Shown: positions 46,316 to 58,370, numbered from the stretch's first letter. The stretch is 64,000 bases of DNA from Epiperipatus broadwayi (GCA_028023455.1 JAQFVV010006271.1:1796987-1860986), one strand, 5' to 3'. Notes: generated from the letters alone by a model not told the origin. Program-made: numbers and translations.

Positions 46316-46617
46316 TTAGTAAATCATGTATTTTTTATAATAATCAGCCCTATTTAAAATTACTGTAGTATTACCCTTATCTGCTGGAGGAATAGTAATA
46401 TATTTGTCATTTTTTAATGCAAACAAAGCTCTTCTTTCATTAATTGATAAATTAGTTTTAGGTGGTTTTGCTTTATTTAAAATATCGTATATTTTCCCCG
46501 TCATTATATCTGCATCTCCGCAAGCTATTTTTGATAAACTACTTTCCACTCTGCAAATAACATCCTCAAAAGATAATTTTGTTGGTGTTATCGCAAAATT
46601 AAAACCTTTATTTAAAC
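46316..46617 (-). pseudogene. Penelope-like ORF, N-terminal part
   Basis: The minus-strand frame contains LNKGFNFAITPTKLSFEDVI and ALFALKNDKYITIPPADKGN followed by TTVILNRADYYKK, the conserved N-terminal hallmark (L..L..(D)..I.PADKG..TV....YY.K) of Penelope-like proteins. The residues preceding LNKGF in the same frame come from the inverted neighbour and are not part of the element. A shift near 46320 separates this part from the next frame, which continues with YGLLEVHTPDIPLKPIVSAV. Confidence 0.8.
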
Positions 46618-46665
46618 CATCCTGCACAACTATTTTCAATGGCAAAGACATTATTGGATAGAACA

Positions 46666-47088
46666 AAGAGACTTTCTGATGATAGCCATTTTCACCAGGG
46701 CATTTCTGCTACTAATAAAATGCTTCTTGATAATGGTTTTAATTACATTATTAATAGGGCTTATACATATAAAAATAAAAAAAGATTTTGATACATCAGA
46801 AATTAAGACAATTTTGCCATATATAAAAGGAGTAACTGATGAAATTGGTAACATTTTAAAGAATAATAATATTCACACAATTTACACTACTTTTAAAAAA
46901 ATAGTGAAATATTTCCACTTAAAATTTCTTTGGAGTGTCATGATGTATATGAAATTTCATATAGGATCTGTTCACATACATATATTGGACAGACTAATCG
47001 TAGAATAAATATTAAAAAGAAAGAACACATTCTGGAAGTCAGAAAAAAATCCAATTCATCAGCTATTTATTCTCATATAAAATTAACT
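46666..47088 (+). pseudogene. Penelope-like linker and GIY-YIG endonuclease
   Basis: Linker: KRFDTSEIKTILPYIKGVTD, then a one-base shift near 46940, then HDVYEISYRICSHTYIGQTN followed by RRINIKKKEHILEVRKKSN, the GIY-YIG nuclease core with VYEI, YIGQT.R and the EH pair, ending SHIKLTNHDI at the insertion. GIY-YIG enzymes nick DNA; in this family it is thought to prime integration. The insertion at 47102 cuts the C-terminal part, which resumes at 47506. Confidence 0.85.
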
Positions 47089-47101
47089 AATCATGATATC
47101 A

Positions 47102-47492
47102 GGGTTTTTCTGATGGTTTGTGATGATGGTGTTCTAGCTGTATTTGTATATTGGACTATTTCCATCATCTAATATGTGCATTGTGTCTTTAGAAAAGTTT
47201 AATTTTTAGTTAAATATTTCAAATGCATTCAACTGTTAGTAACATCACAGCAAACAGGTTAGTATATTCACCAATTGTTAGTAATATCACAGCAAACAAA
47301 TGTTAGTAATATCACAGCAATTACTAACATTTGTTTGCTGTGATATTACTAACAGTTGGTGCATATACTAACCTGTTTGCTGTGATGTTACTAACAGTTG
47401 AATGCATTTGGAATATTTAACTAAAAATTAAACTTTTCTAAAGACATTCAACACACATATTAGATGATGGAAATAGTTCAATATAAAAATAC
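47102..47492. mobile_element. palindromic insertion 3, made of SINE body, 13-bp target duplication
   Basis: AATCATGATATCA flanks both ends (47089-47101 and 47493-47505). Arms run 47140-47310 and 47321-47492 around a 10-base loop. Sequence of each arm is the body of the tRNA-headed SINE of 33-478 and 4487-4914. The first 38 bases (47102-47139) are the SINE 3' end and are missing from the right end. Neither arm has the tRNA head or hammerhead. The inverted Penelope copy at 44940-44960 shows the uninterrupted site. Confidence 0.85.
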
Positions 47493-47763
47493 AATCATGA
47501 TATCAATGTTGAAAAACAAATATTTTAGCAAAAATTGAACACTATAACCAGAGATTGCTAAGAGAAGCTATAGAGACTTTTAACAGGCCCAAGAGCATAA
47601 ATGAAAGGTGTGAATTAACGAAGGTTAACAACATTTGGAAGAAGCTATCGGAAGAGAAAATAAATTTTAAAACTTCCCAACTAATAGAATTTAAATATGA
47701 AGAGAAAGAAAATGATAAAAACAATTTTAAATCTTACATGCATTCTTATGATTTGAGAAAGAG

Positions 47764-47808
47764 GACGCTCTGAGGAAGGTACTTGATATTGTACTGAAAT
47801 GTCAGCAT
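47764..47808 (+). ncRNA. hammerhead motif of the Penelope-like element, plus copy
   Basis: CTGAGGA (47770-47776), the same bulged stem II, GAAA (47796-47799), helix III reading ATGT instead of self-complementary ACGT, cleavage C, then AGC. The core is intact but helix III is weakened. Confidence 0.65.
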
Positions 47809-47866
47809 TTAACTATTTCACTACACGGAATATCCTGCAAATAATAATAATAATATGATATATATA

Positions 47867-50800
47867 TACAAAAAAAAAATAGGACAAGGTATTTTTTCCC
47901 TTATCTTACAATTCTGTAAATTAATTAAAAGATTATTTGTAATTATAGCTGAAACAAAATTTTGTATAATATTTTTTTCTTTTCTTACTTATTATATAAA
48001 ATAGACTTGGTAAATTTCACATAACATTATATTTATTTAATAAAGTAAATGTATTTTCATTACATATTGCTATTAAAATATATACTTATAAATACATTAT
48101 GAGGATGTACATGTGTATGTTTACGATTTATACCAGAACATACCAACAAATTCATTTGTAATATCATCAATTTTATAATATAAATATTCTATTGTTATAA
48201 TTTATAAAGTTACAAGTCTTTTTTTAAAATCAAGATGTTTGGAGTTGGTTTACTTTATTCATTGTTAGCACGGTCCTTTGCAATGTCAAACAACATTGTA
48301 TTGAATTAAGTTTAATATAATTACAATATATATATATATATTGTATCTATTTCAAATTAATATATAAGATTTGTAACTATTTAAATTAACACAGAAATAC
48401 ACCTCTCTCAGGTGTGTGGCATATTTCAATCCCTATTTGGCATGCCATTTGTAACTATAATTTGTAACTATTTTAATATGTCACATTTGTAACCATAATA
48501 AATATTTAGTTAGGGGAAATTATTAATTATTAGATATATGCCTATCCAATCTGTACCATTTGTAACTATATTAATTCATCATAGCATAGATAAAGAAATT
48601 ATAGAATCACTGTGCCACTTGAAAATATCAGCATTAAAGATTCTTGGTATTTATTTATATATTGGGGCAGTCATTTGAACAATAAAACATACTGGCCATT
48701 GTCATCAAATAAAAATAATATTAAATATAGCAACTGAATAAAAGTACCCACTGTGAAATTCCTGGAGTGCCTTATGCTTATCTCCAATACTAGGTTCTTC
48801 TAACAAAGAATCCTTCCTATTCTTCTTTCCAAATATATAAGACCATTCATGGTCATATGCACACACTGGTGCTATTCATGACAACTTATAAAAAATATAT
48901 ATATTCTATAAAACTAATATTATGAAGTTGGAAAGGGATGATATCACTCTTTATTCAGTTTAGCTAAGTACATGTGTTTTCCCATAAGCGCCACTAGATT
49001 GTTTTCAATCTAGATAAGTATCTGTTTATAGTGTACTTGAGTTCAAACTCATTCAGTACATTTTTATTACACTGACTTGGATGACTAATGAAAAAAAATG
49101 ACATTCTTACATTTTATCTATATTGATAAAATTACAAGATCCCAATATTACCAAAGTTTATACTATAGATCAAAGATTCTTATAGACATTGCTAGCTCAT
49201 TAACGTATATTGATGAACAGACATGTATAATCCTATTAATGGCTTCCAAACAAGCATGTGAAGACCATTATTGATATTGATGGCCATTTAACTAGATTAT
49301 TTATCACAATAAAGGTAATAATGATGATGATGATAAAAATATCATAATAATAATGATAATAATAGTGATATCATAATAATGATTATAATAGTGATGATGA
49401 TACCAGCCATGGCTTATCAATAAACTCACAACAATAAATTCATCTTTATAAACTTATAGGCATCTATTAAAATTATCCTATTTCATACTGGGATTTAATA
49501 ATACTAGTGGTGATGATTGATCATCACGAATCTCTTTGCATAATATTCAATTTTCTATAAACCCCTATTTACTAAAACATATTCATTACGCTAAACATTA
49601 AATTTAATGATTATAATTTATTAATGATGATTGATGGCGATCATAACTTTTATATAGTATTATTTGAAACATTTTTTAACCAACAACATGATATCCATCT
49701 TTGATGAGGATGATCTAAACTCATGGACATAACACAATTTTAGCTTTCTATTGTTGAACTATAATTATCAAAATTTGGTTATTCTCAAGCATAATCCTTA
49801 AATACTTAAATATCAACATTCTAGTTTACCTATTATTTTGCGGACGCTTAATATTTGCCAGTGATTGCTCAATATATACGAATAGTAATATTTAATAACT
49901 GTGAGCAATGATGATGAATTAAAATGATAGAATTAAGACAAGAAAAAAACACACAATATTCTTAATAATAACTCGGAAACCAATTAAGATATATAATTAT
50001 ATTTTATTAACACTACTACTCTTTCTTTCCTTCTTTAAAGTCAAATCAACAATTAAATAAATGGCTTATTACCATATTAATTCAATACAAAAATTAATAT
50101 AAAAATTTATATAAGTATAAGCAAATAAACTTAATATATATAGGTTTGTCATTTCTTGATATCTCAAAATAAGCTGACTTAAATCAATATTAGAAAAAAA
50201 ATACATATTCTATAAAATGCTTATTTAAGACTTTTCTTACTTATCATATCATAAAATAAATTTCAGGTGTAACTTGTATATGTTATTTCACTTCCATTCA
50301 AATGTAATGCCCTACTTTTTAATTTACCATTTTAAACTAATCATATATAACCTATTCTTTGATGTGTTTGGATAAGCAGTTACACATGCACGCATTCGGT
50401 AATGTTAACATATATGTTTAAAATGTATACCCATAAATTACATATATAAAAATATCTTTTTCTTTTGCAACCTTATAGCGAAAGAAAATAAAATACATGA
50501 TATTAATTTTTTTAATATGCAACAAGATAAAATAAAAATAAAAAACATTATAAATGCATATATCTATAGGTTGCTCATTATCATTAACAACTGAAGAACA
50601 ATTAAAAAAAAACATTTCAACATTACAATATATAATAAAAAAAATAATAAAAAAAAATAATGAAAAATTTAAGTTTAAAGATTTAAACTATGTTTGTGCT
50701 ATGTTGTGAGATATTGCAAATAACTATAGATAAACAAGTCTTTAATGTTTCTGTATCAAAAAAGAAAATTGCTTTGACCAGTAAATTAAGGTTTACTTTT

Positions 50801-53100
50801 AATAAGTAAAAGAATAAAATCGGTTAAAGAAAGTTCATATTTACCCGTTTACTTTTTACTTCTTATTAATGTCCTGAGTTTGAATTTTCAGACTGCTTTT
50901 CTTTGCTCAACAACAACAACAAAAAAGAAAGTTATTGCAGATACTTTTAAGATAATGCTGAATCAATTGACTTGCTTATTTCTTCAATTCTATTATTATT
51001 CATTGTTGAATGGCTTCCTTCTACCATTTTAAAAAAAGTTATTATAAGTACTTTTTGAATAAGTAGGTACCGGTGGATTTGCTTGTCTCTCTCCTTTTAA
51101 AAAATAATTGCTGTTGACACTTTAGATGATTGAGGTAAACTAACAAAATTTGATTCATGGCTTCAAACTTGGTTCTACATGGCTTTTATAAATTTTCTTT
51201 TCCTCCTATTTCCTCTTCTCCATTCATTCGAAGGTAATGAGCTTTTAATAAGCCAGGAACTAGAAACAAAGCATTCCATATAGCTTGTGTGGTTGGCTTC
51301 AAACTCTATCATTTTGTTGGTTATTACTTGATACATGACTTCATAGACAGATCAGCGATTTTAACTCATTCTGTATTAACCAGGAAGCAGAAAAAAATGG
51401 TTTAGCAATGCAGAGGCATAGTATTATGCATAGCCAAATATGTTAATATCATATTTATACAATTGTTAATAACTTCTATTAAATTCAATCTTGTTCCAAT
51501 GTTTTCCTCTCTTCTTTAATATTGCTGGAAATTGTTTATATAGACGCACATCTTCGTCTATATTGACTTTATACCAGAGTCTTATACTTCATTTCCTTTC
51601 TCAATTTTTAAAGAGTGAATAAAAAAAATCAAATCGCTTACTTTTCTCCTACTGAGTTGAGTCTCAAAATAATAATCACTGAGTTACATCTCACTTTAAT
51701 AATAATAATCTGAGTGACTGTCTCTCCAAAATATTCATATTGAGTCTCTAAAAATAAAATCATACTGACTGATCAAAAAATAAAATCATACTGCCTGATC
51801 ATCTCTCTAAAAAAAATTAATGACTGAGTGATCATCTCTCTAAAAAAAATTAATGACTAACTGATCATCTCTCTCTAAAAAATTAATGACTAACTGATTA
51901 AAAAATTGTTTCAATCATTTATATCGCGAATTTCAACCAAAGAAAAAAAAAACATCTGGAAACCTTATCTTAAAAAAAAAATCAAAGCTTCACAAGTTTG
52001 ACGTCGGTCACAATCAATAAAGACTTAAAATTGATCGCTATCGTTATCTACATCAAAGCACCTCTTTTGTAAAAATAATCTTAAGACACAGACAACAACA
52101 AACCTGGAATCTATAGCCATCAGAAATAGGTGTAAAAGTATCTTTGTGTTTGTACAGATGTATTCATTCTTTCATACGTGTACATTTTTTTTATCTCCTA
52201 ATCTAATAATCTCCATCGCCTTATTTTTACACTTTTCTGATCTACTCTATTTTAATAAAACCAAAGTTAAATAATATAACACCTTATTTAATAAAAATAT
52301 ATATAATAAACCATTACCAAATATTATTACCCTCTACATAATGGTTTATTCATTAACTATCTATAAATTTATAATAATAAATACACATATATAAATCCTC
52401 ATATATATAAAAGAAATTTTTTTTTAATTAAATAATATATCTGTGTGTTTGAAATGAGTCATATACATACAATATATATATATATTGTAGATAGAGGCAA
52501 ACTCTGACCATGTCAGATATTACAAATTTATTAAACTAAAGTAAATTTAAAATGAAATATGAAAAATAAATATTTCTTTTACATATATATTTAGAATAAC
52601 CTGTATTAATTTACTTAAAGATTTTTATTTACTAAATAATAATATGAGAATTCCAAACATTTTTTAAATAATGAGAATGTTAATGTTAAAATTGAGAGAA
52701 AAAATATAAAAAGTAATAAAACTCATAATATTTTTTTAGTTTTTCTCTTCAGTAATTTTATCTATTAGGTTTATTTTTTTTTAAAAAGAAATAAGATAAA
52801 TGGATTTGTTTCATTCTCTCTCTCTCTTCAGTAATTTATTGATTAATTTTTTAAAAATAATAATAATCAGAGAAAACTTTTATCTATTCTTTATCAGGCC
52901 TTTTTTTTTTTTTTAAAAAAAAAAAAATAAGGTTCTAACATTTTTGTTAAAAAATGTAGTTTTAATTAAAGTTATTTTTTTCTTTTTCTTTTTCTCTAAA
53001 AAAAAATTATGTAATTAAAATAATTAAAGATTATTCTTAGTTTTTTTTTTTTTGGAAATTAAAAAGAAAAAATAATTACAGGGGGATTTTTTAGTGATTG
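47867..53100. other. intergenic, about 5 kb
   Basis: No gene supported. Repeated ATTTGTAACTAT-like words occur at 48360-48570, ATG/ATA-rich low complexity at 49315-49400 and a minisatellite at 51640-51905. Poly-T and poly-A runs of 12 or more bases near 52900-53060 precede the LINE. Confidence 0.5.
51640..51905. repeat. degenerate minisatellite, unit about 36 bp
   Basis: Units such as TTAATGACTGAGTGATCATC plus TCTCTAAAAAAAA recur, cleanest at 51770-51900 and more diverged toward 51640 (GAGTTGAGTCTC, GAGTGACTGTCTC). Confidence 0.7.
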
Positions 53101-53136
53101 AACTAGATACAATAAAGGAAAAGTTTATAAAACAAA

Positions 53137-53823
53137 ATGTATAGGCAGTCTTAAAAATATCAAAAACAATTTTCTAGACTTAATGATGATGAAAAATTTA
53201 ACAAGTTTTCTGGCTTTTCTGTTAATAATTCATCACTGGGTTATTATGATAAGTTTCCTGATAAAAAATATGTATTGAAGGAGGGATATTCATATTCTGT
53301 TCCAAAAAAGTATAGTAGTAATTTTTCTAGTGACTTTTCTAAATCAAATTTCAGAAGAAAAAATTGTCTAGAAAATGCTGACAGGGGTTTTATTACTCAT
53401 AGAGCAAATTATTCGCATTTCTCTAAATATAACAATTATATTGATAGTGAGGTTAGTGTGGGAAATGTTTTGGGATGCTCTTTTTCAACTTCTGGTAAAA
53501 AAGGTAGACTACCTTATTTTCCTGTAGAAAGAGGGTTTTGTATTTCTAAAATTCATAATAATATTAATATAAAATGTAATAGATATTTTGTTTTTAATAT
53601 GCCAGTGAGTCTTAATTCATATAATATTAAGTTATTTCTTGAAAAACGTTTAAGAACTAGGATCATGTGTCATGAAATTAATATGTATAATTCGAAGTCT
53701 TCTTGCTTTTATATATCTGCTCCTGCTCATAACCATAATGATTTAATCTCTTCCAATTTATGGCCTCGCGGTGCTTCCATTGGTTTTTTTTATGGAACTT
53801 TGGTTAATTCTTTAAAACTTTAG
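53137..53823 (+). pseudogene. LINE ORF1 protein, one premature stop
   Basis: The best start is ATG at 53137 (MYRQS), followed by an in-frame TAA at 53152-53154, after which the frame is open to TAG at 53821. The residue lost is plausibly Gln (CAA to TAA). The N-terminal half is rich in Ser, Asn, Tyr and Lys. The C-terminal half (VFNMPVSLNSYNIKLFLEKR, then SSCFYISAPAHNHNDLI and SNLWPRGASIGFF) matches the end of ORF1 proteins in CR1/L2-type LINEs, where S.FKV.V......L...D.WP.G..VR.F is conserved. No zinc finger is seen. ORF1 proteins bind element RNA. Confidence 0.65.
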
Positions 53824-53982
53824 TGGTATTTATTTATTTTCTTTGATTTCTTTTGTTTTTCTTTGATTTCTTATTTTCTTTATTTTTTTTAATTTCTTAT
53901 TTTCGTTATTCACCATATTTGCTTATATTTTTCTTTACTTGATTTCATTTATTTATTTGTTTTGATTTATTTTTGGTTTGAT

Positions 53983-55143
53983 ATGGTAGGGCTTTCTTGT
54001 TTTTATATGAATGTTAGAGAGATGAGAACTAAATGTGTGGAAATTAGACAATTCTTTGAAACAGAGCCTTTTGATTTGATATTTTTTACAGAGACTTGGT
54101 TAAATCAACAATTTTCCGATTGTTCATTCCTTGATAATAGGTATATTATTTTACGTACGGATAGATATTTAGAATATGCAGCTAGAGGAGGTGGTACTCT
54201 TATTGCTATCAACAAAAATGTTTTATATAAAGATCTATGTTTTACTTCTTCTGTGTGTGAATCTACATGGTATGAAGTTTATACTGATCATAATTTTAAA
54301 TGTATACTGCGAAATATTTATTTTAAACCTAATATCTCACTTTTAGAGCTTGATCACTTCTTGACAGCACTTGAAAATTTTTTGATAAGATATAATAATA
54401 TTATCATTGTTGGTGATTTGAATATGCCTGATTTATTTAAGGGTAAGATTATTACGCATTATTCTTTGTTATCTCAGAAAGCTTTAAGAATGCTTAGATT
54501 TTGCAAATTTTTTGGGCTTCAACAATATAACCCTGTTGTTAATAATTTTCAGCATACTTTAGATTGTGTTCTGTGTAATGCACCAATAGTTAGTAATTTT
54601 CACTTTGTCTCTGTTACTTTTCCAATTAATGCTCATCATCCACCTATCGAATTTTATATTAAGATGTGTTATTCTAAAATTACTTGTTCTAATGTTGTGA
54701 AAAGTGATTATGGGAGCGGAAATTATGTTGATCTTTGTAGAAGAATTTCTGATGTTGATTGGAATAATATGTACTCAATTAATTATGTGAATTTTTGCTT
54801 GGATTATTTTTTGAAAATTTTTAATGGTTTTATTGACGTATATATTCCTAATAAATTGTCTTTTAACAAAGGTTATCTTCCTTGGTTTTCATATATTCTT
54901 ATTAAGATTATTAAAAGGAAATCTTACCATCATAGACTCTATTTTAAGACACAGAATATAATTTATTATAATAACTTTATCAATTTTAGAAGATTGGATA
55001 AATATATCTATAAACGAGATTTACAAGAGTATATAAAAAAATTGAAATTAATATTTCTTCTAATCCTAGAGAATTCTGGAATTTTGTTAATAATTCAGGC
55101 TTGGGTAAGAAAAAGGTTTAAACGACTCATGGTTCTGCATTAA
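53983..55143 (+). pseudogene. LINE ORF2 part 1: AP-type endonuclease
   Basis: The first usable ATG is 53983 (MVGLSCFYMNVREMRTK); the open frame extends upstream only through a TTG. Endonuclease motifs in order: NVREMRTK (Asn), DLIFFTETWL (catalytic Glu), a RGGGTLIAI turn, IIIVGDLNMPDLF (Asp/Asn pair), LDCVLCN and NAHHPPIEFYI (where S.HHP or SDH is usual). All catalytic positions except the exact SDH box look intact. The open frame carries noise after about 55045: the expected NPREFWNFV continues in another frame, so there is a shift there and a second near 55115. Confidence 0.8.
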
Positions 55144-56360
55144 ATGCAGATGATTTTTCTAAACATTTTGCAGAGTTATATTCTTCACAACATAGGATTG
55201 ATTCTAAAATCACATTTCCTGGCAATTTGTCTAGTGCTAAATGTACAATTGATCATATCTCTAGAGAAGATGTTATTGTAGCTATTAGGAGACTTGAGAC
55301 CCACTCTAGTTTAGGATATGACAATATTCCTTCTTTTATTTATAAGGGGCTAGCCGAATTTATTGCAGTACCTCTTGCCTTTATTTTTAATCTGTCTCTT
55401 AACTCTTGTACTTTTCCTAGTGTTTTGAAATGTGCTAAAATGATTCCAATCTTCAAAAATGGTGATCGAGATTGTGTTTCTAATTATAGACCAATTTCTG
55501 TTTTGCATACCATTGCACGAATTTTTGAGAGATGTGTTTATAATAAAATTATTTCAGATGTGGGTAAGATAATTTCTTGTTCTCAACATGGTTTTAGTCC
55601 TAATAGATCAATTGATAGTAATCTACTGTCAATTTATGATCATATAGTGGAGGATTGTCAAAGGCTAGATGTGATTTATTTTGATTTGTCAAAAGCCTTT
55701 GATAAAGTTGATCACAGTGTTTTACTTCATAAATTACATAAACTAGGTTTCTCTACTAAACTTGTATATTGGTTTCAATCATTTCTGTGTAGTCATACAA
55801 CATATATTAAATTCAATAATAAAGTTTCATTTAATTTTGAATGCAATTTAGATGTTCTGCAGGGTAGTATTTTAGCACCCATGCTGTTTAATGTTTACAT
55901 TAATGATCTTAAGGATTGCTTGAGATATTTTTTTCTGTTAAGCTATGCTGATGACTGTAAGATTTTTAGAAGAATTATATCAGTTAACGATTGTGTTTTC
56001 CTTCAGAAGGATATTGATAACTTTAGTGCTTGGTGTGAGTTAAATAACATGACAGTTAATTTTAATAAATGCTCCTTTGTTTTTTATTCCAATAAATCTG
56101 AAGTTTTACAATTTTGTTATTATATCAATTCTCATAAAATTATTTCAGTTAAATATCAAAAAGATCTTGGAATTATGTTTTCTTGTAATGGATCTTTTAT
56201 TCCTCATCTTGAAATGATTGTTGGTAAGGCTTTTAAAGTTATGGGTGGCATTCTTAGACATGGTTATCAGTTCAGTAATGATACTAAATGGAAATTGTTT
56301 TTTTCATTGGTTCTTCCTATTATTGAATATGGTTCAATAATTTGGAACCCTAGTTCTTAG
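55144..56360 (+). pseudogene. LINE ORF2 part 2: reverse transcriptase
   Basis: Open from about 55120 to a premature TAG at 56358. Motifs: SSLGYDNIPSFIYKG, MIPIFKNGDRDCVSNYRPIS, QHGFSPNRSIDSNLL, VIYFDLSKAFDKVDHSVLLH (first Asp), LQGSILAPMLFNVYINDL, LLSYADDCKIF (catalytic ADD), WCELNNMTVNFNKCSF and the thumb region ending IIEYGSIIWNPSS. These are full length for a CR1/Jockey-type domain. Coding continues in the same frame after the TAG (LLQSISKKFFKYVSW) with more stops, so the real C-terminus is at 56721. Confidence 0.85.
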
Positions 56361-56721
56361 CAAGGATGTAACTTGTTGCAGTCTATTTCAAAGAAGTTTT
56401 TCAAATATGTTTCTTGGGAGGGTAAAATGATTAATCTTTCATCTAGATGAAAGTATAGGAATTTGAAATATTTTTTATAAAATTGTTAATAAACAAGTTA
56501 TTTTATCAGATATAGTTTCAACTATTTCAATTAGGTCTTTGAGTTATGACACTAGGTCTATTTGTATATATCAAATTCAAACATGTCATTCTAATATTCT
56601 TAAATTTTCTCCTTTATTTAGATTACCCTCTTTATATAATCAGATTGGGAGTAACCTTAATCTGTGTGACATTGATTATAAGAAATTTTGTAATCTTTTT
56701 AAACTTAAATGTTATGTTTGA
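56361..56721 (+). pseudogene. LINE ORF2 C-terminal region
   Basis: LLQSISKKFFKYVSWEGKM follows the premature stop, then stops near 56450-56490. YDTRSICIYQIQTCHSNILK and LFRLPSLYNQIG at 56545-56660 are the usual C-terminal R......P......FR.P.LYN block of this LINE type, ending in a TGA at 56719-56721. Confidence 0.7.
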
Positions 56722-56854
56722 TTTTGTCTTTTAAATTTTACTTTATTATGTATACATTTATATTTTCATTTTATGTTATATGGTTTATTTTCACTTTTAT
56801 TGTATGTGCAAACTGTAATTGGCTTTATGCTGTTGTTTAACACTTAAATAAATG

Positions 56855-56881
56855 AATTGAAATTGAATTGAATTGAATTGA

Positions 56882-56962
<81 letters not shown>

Positions 56963-56990
56963 TATTATTATTATTATTATTATTATTATT
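56855..56990. repeat. LINE tail and (AAT)n/(ATT)n microsatellite
   Basis: ATTGA pentamers at about 56855-56882, AAT repeats to about 56960, then ATT repeats to 56990. The AAT and ATT blocks are inverted complements and could fold into a long hairpin. Confidence 0.9.
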
Positions 56991-57341
56991 TATCTTTTTA
57001 TATTTTTAAAAAAATATTTAAAATTTTGGTTATTGTCTCATGTGTAATATATTGATTAATTAATGTGTGTATATATATATATATATTTGTTTACTATGTA
57101 TATATATATCTTTTTGGTTGTATTTATTTTTATATTATTTGTTTTGGTTTACTTGTTTTAGTATTTATAGTATAATAATGTATTTTATTATTATTATTGT
57201 TATTTTGTTGGTGTTTTTGTTTTTGGTTTGTAATTAATAATTTAAGAAAGACTCCTAGCACAAGTTGATCTTGTTTGGCGTATTTCTCTTATCTTTTTAT
57301 ATGTATTGTTTGATTAATAATAAATAAATAATAATAAATAA

Positions 57342-57394
<53 letters not shown>

Positions 57395-58370
57395 CACCAT
57401 CATCATCATCATCATTATTATTACTTTTTCTCTTAATATTTTTATTGAATCAATAGTATTGAATAATTTTTTTACAGTCTTCTACAACTATGTCTGGAAA
57501 GTAACTTGTAATTTGTAAGCAATAAAAACTTTATATTATCTTATATCATTATCAGTTAATAAACTTTTCAAACTAATGATATTCTTGATATCATATATTA
57601 ATCTTAGCATAATTTTTAATTTTTCTGCTGTTAATACTTTATTTCTTTTGCTTTAAGGACAAAAAATTATTTACTTAAAACAAAACACTATTGTTCAAAA
57701 TCAATTTTTCTTGATTTATAAATTATTTGAAGCTAACTAAAAGTTTCCATTAGCAACTCAAATTCAACAAACACCATGAGAATTTATTATGCACATTATT
57801 ATAAACTAAATGTTTATTATTTATTTAATAATGCATTTTCTGAGATCGTTATATAAAATAATTTACGATATTGTTTCACTAAATGAAATTGGCTTAAATG
57901 GAAAAGTTTATATTATATTACAGCGAACAATTTTCCTAAAGAATTTTTAAATAATTAACACTTCAGTCTTCATTTAACTCAAGTGACTGATGATATATAT
58001 ATATAAAGAACAATTGTAAAACACTTTAAAATATCTCTATTAAAGAAAGTCCTATCCAGCATTATCTAAAGAACAACAATGGAGTAAAATAAATTAACTT
58101 ATGGTTGAAAAAAGATTTAGTGAAATTGCATAATGTTTTCATTTGAATAATGTAGTACTCAAGTAAAAAACAATAATTGTATCCTAAGTAGTTGCTTATG
58201 CACATAATACTTAAAAATAATTCTTGAAAATCGTCAACAATATGAAAATCCTCAACAATATGAAAATGCATGCCACTTCACGTGAATCACTTCAGAATAA
58301 ATATATACTTGTTTATAGATATGCTGCTGCATTTTATTTCTGAAATTGTTCTTAAATAATTGACCGTTTT
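56991..58370. other. intergenic with microsatellites
   Basis: ATT repeats at about 57343-57394 followed by an ATC block to 57420; a TA run near 57068-57085. No gene is recognised upstream of the receptor. Confidence 0.5.

Larger units (their letters stand above)
44575..46617 (-). mobile_element. Penelope-like element, minus-strand copy, broken
   Basis: Reading on the minus strand from 46617: an N-terminal region (46316-46617), reverse transcriptase (about 46080-45430), linker, a GIY-YIG region destroyed by a microsatellite (about 45110-45000), a C-terminal tail and a terminal hammerhead motif (44630-44675). Penelope-like elements combine a telomerase-related reverse transcriptase with a GIY-YIG endonuclease. 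This copy carries a stop at about 46107 and several shifts. Its 5' end abuts a second, plus-strand copy at 46618, giving a head-to-head pair. Confidence 0.85.
46618..47866 (+). mobile_element. Penelope-like element, plus-strand copy, 5'-truncated
   Basis: Starts inside the end of the reverse transcriptase (CATCCTGCACAACTATTTTC) and is the inverted counterpart of about 45480 down to 44575, apart from the 390-base insertion at 47102-47492. It encodes the linker and GIY-YIG endonuclease and ends with the hammerhead motif and an AATAATAATAAT-rich end. The 5' truncation and head-to-head joining are known habits of Penelope-like elements. Confidence 0.85.
53100..56882 (+). mobile_element. two-ORF LINE of the Jockey/CR1/L2 type, near complete, broken
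   Basis: Contains ORF1 (53137-53823), a 159-base spacer, ORF2 with AP-type endonuclease and reverse transcriptase (53983 to about 56721 across breaks), a short 3' region and a tail of ATTGA pentamers (about 56855-56882) that runs into an AAT microsatellite. A short-repeat tail instead of poly-A is typical for CR1/L2-related LINEs. Only one stop in ORF1 and a few breaks in ORF2 make it the youngest LINE here. The exact 5' end is not visible. Confidence 0.8.
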
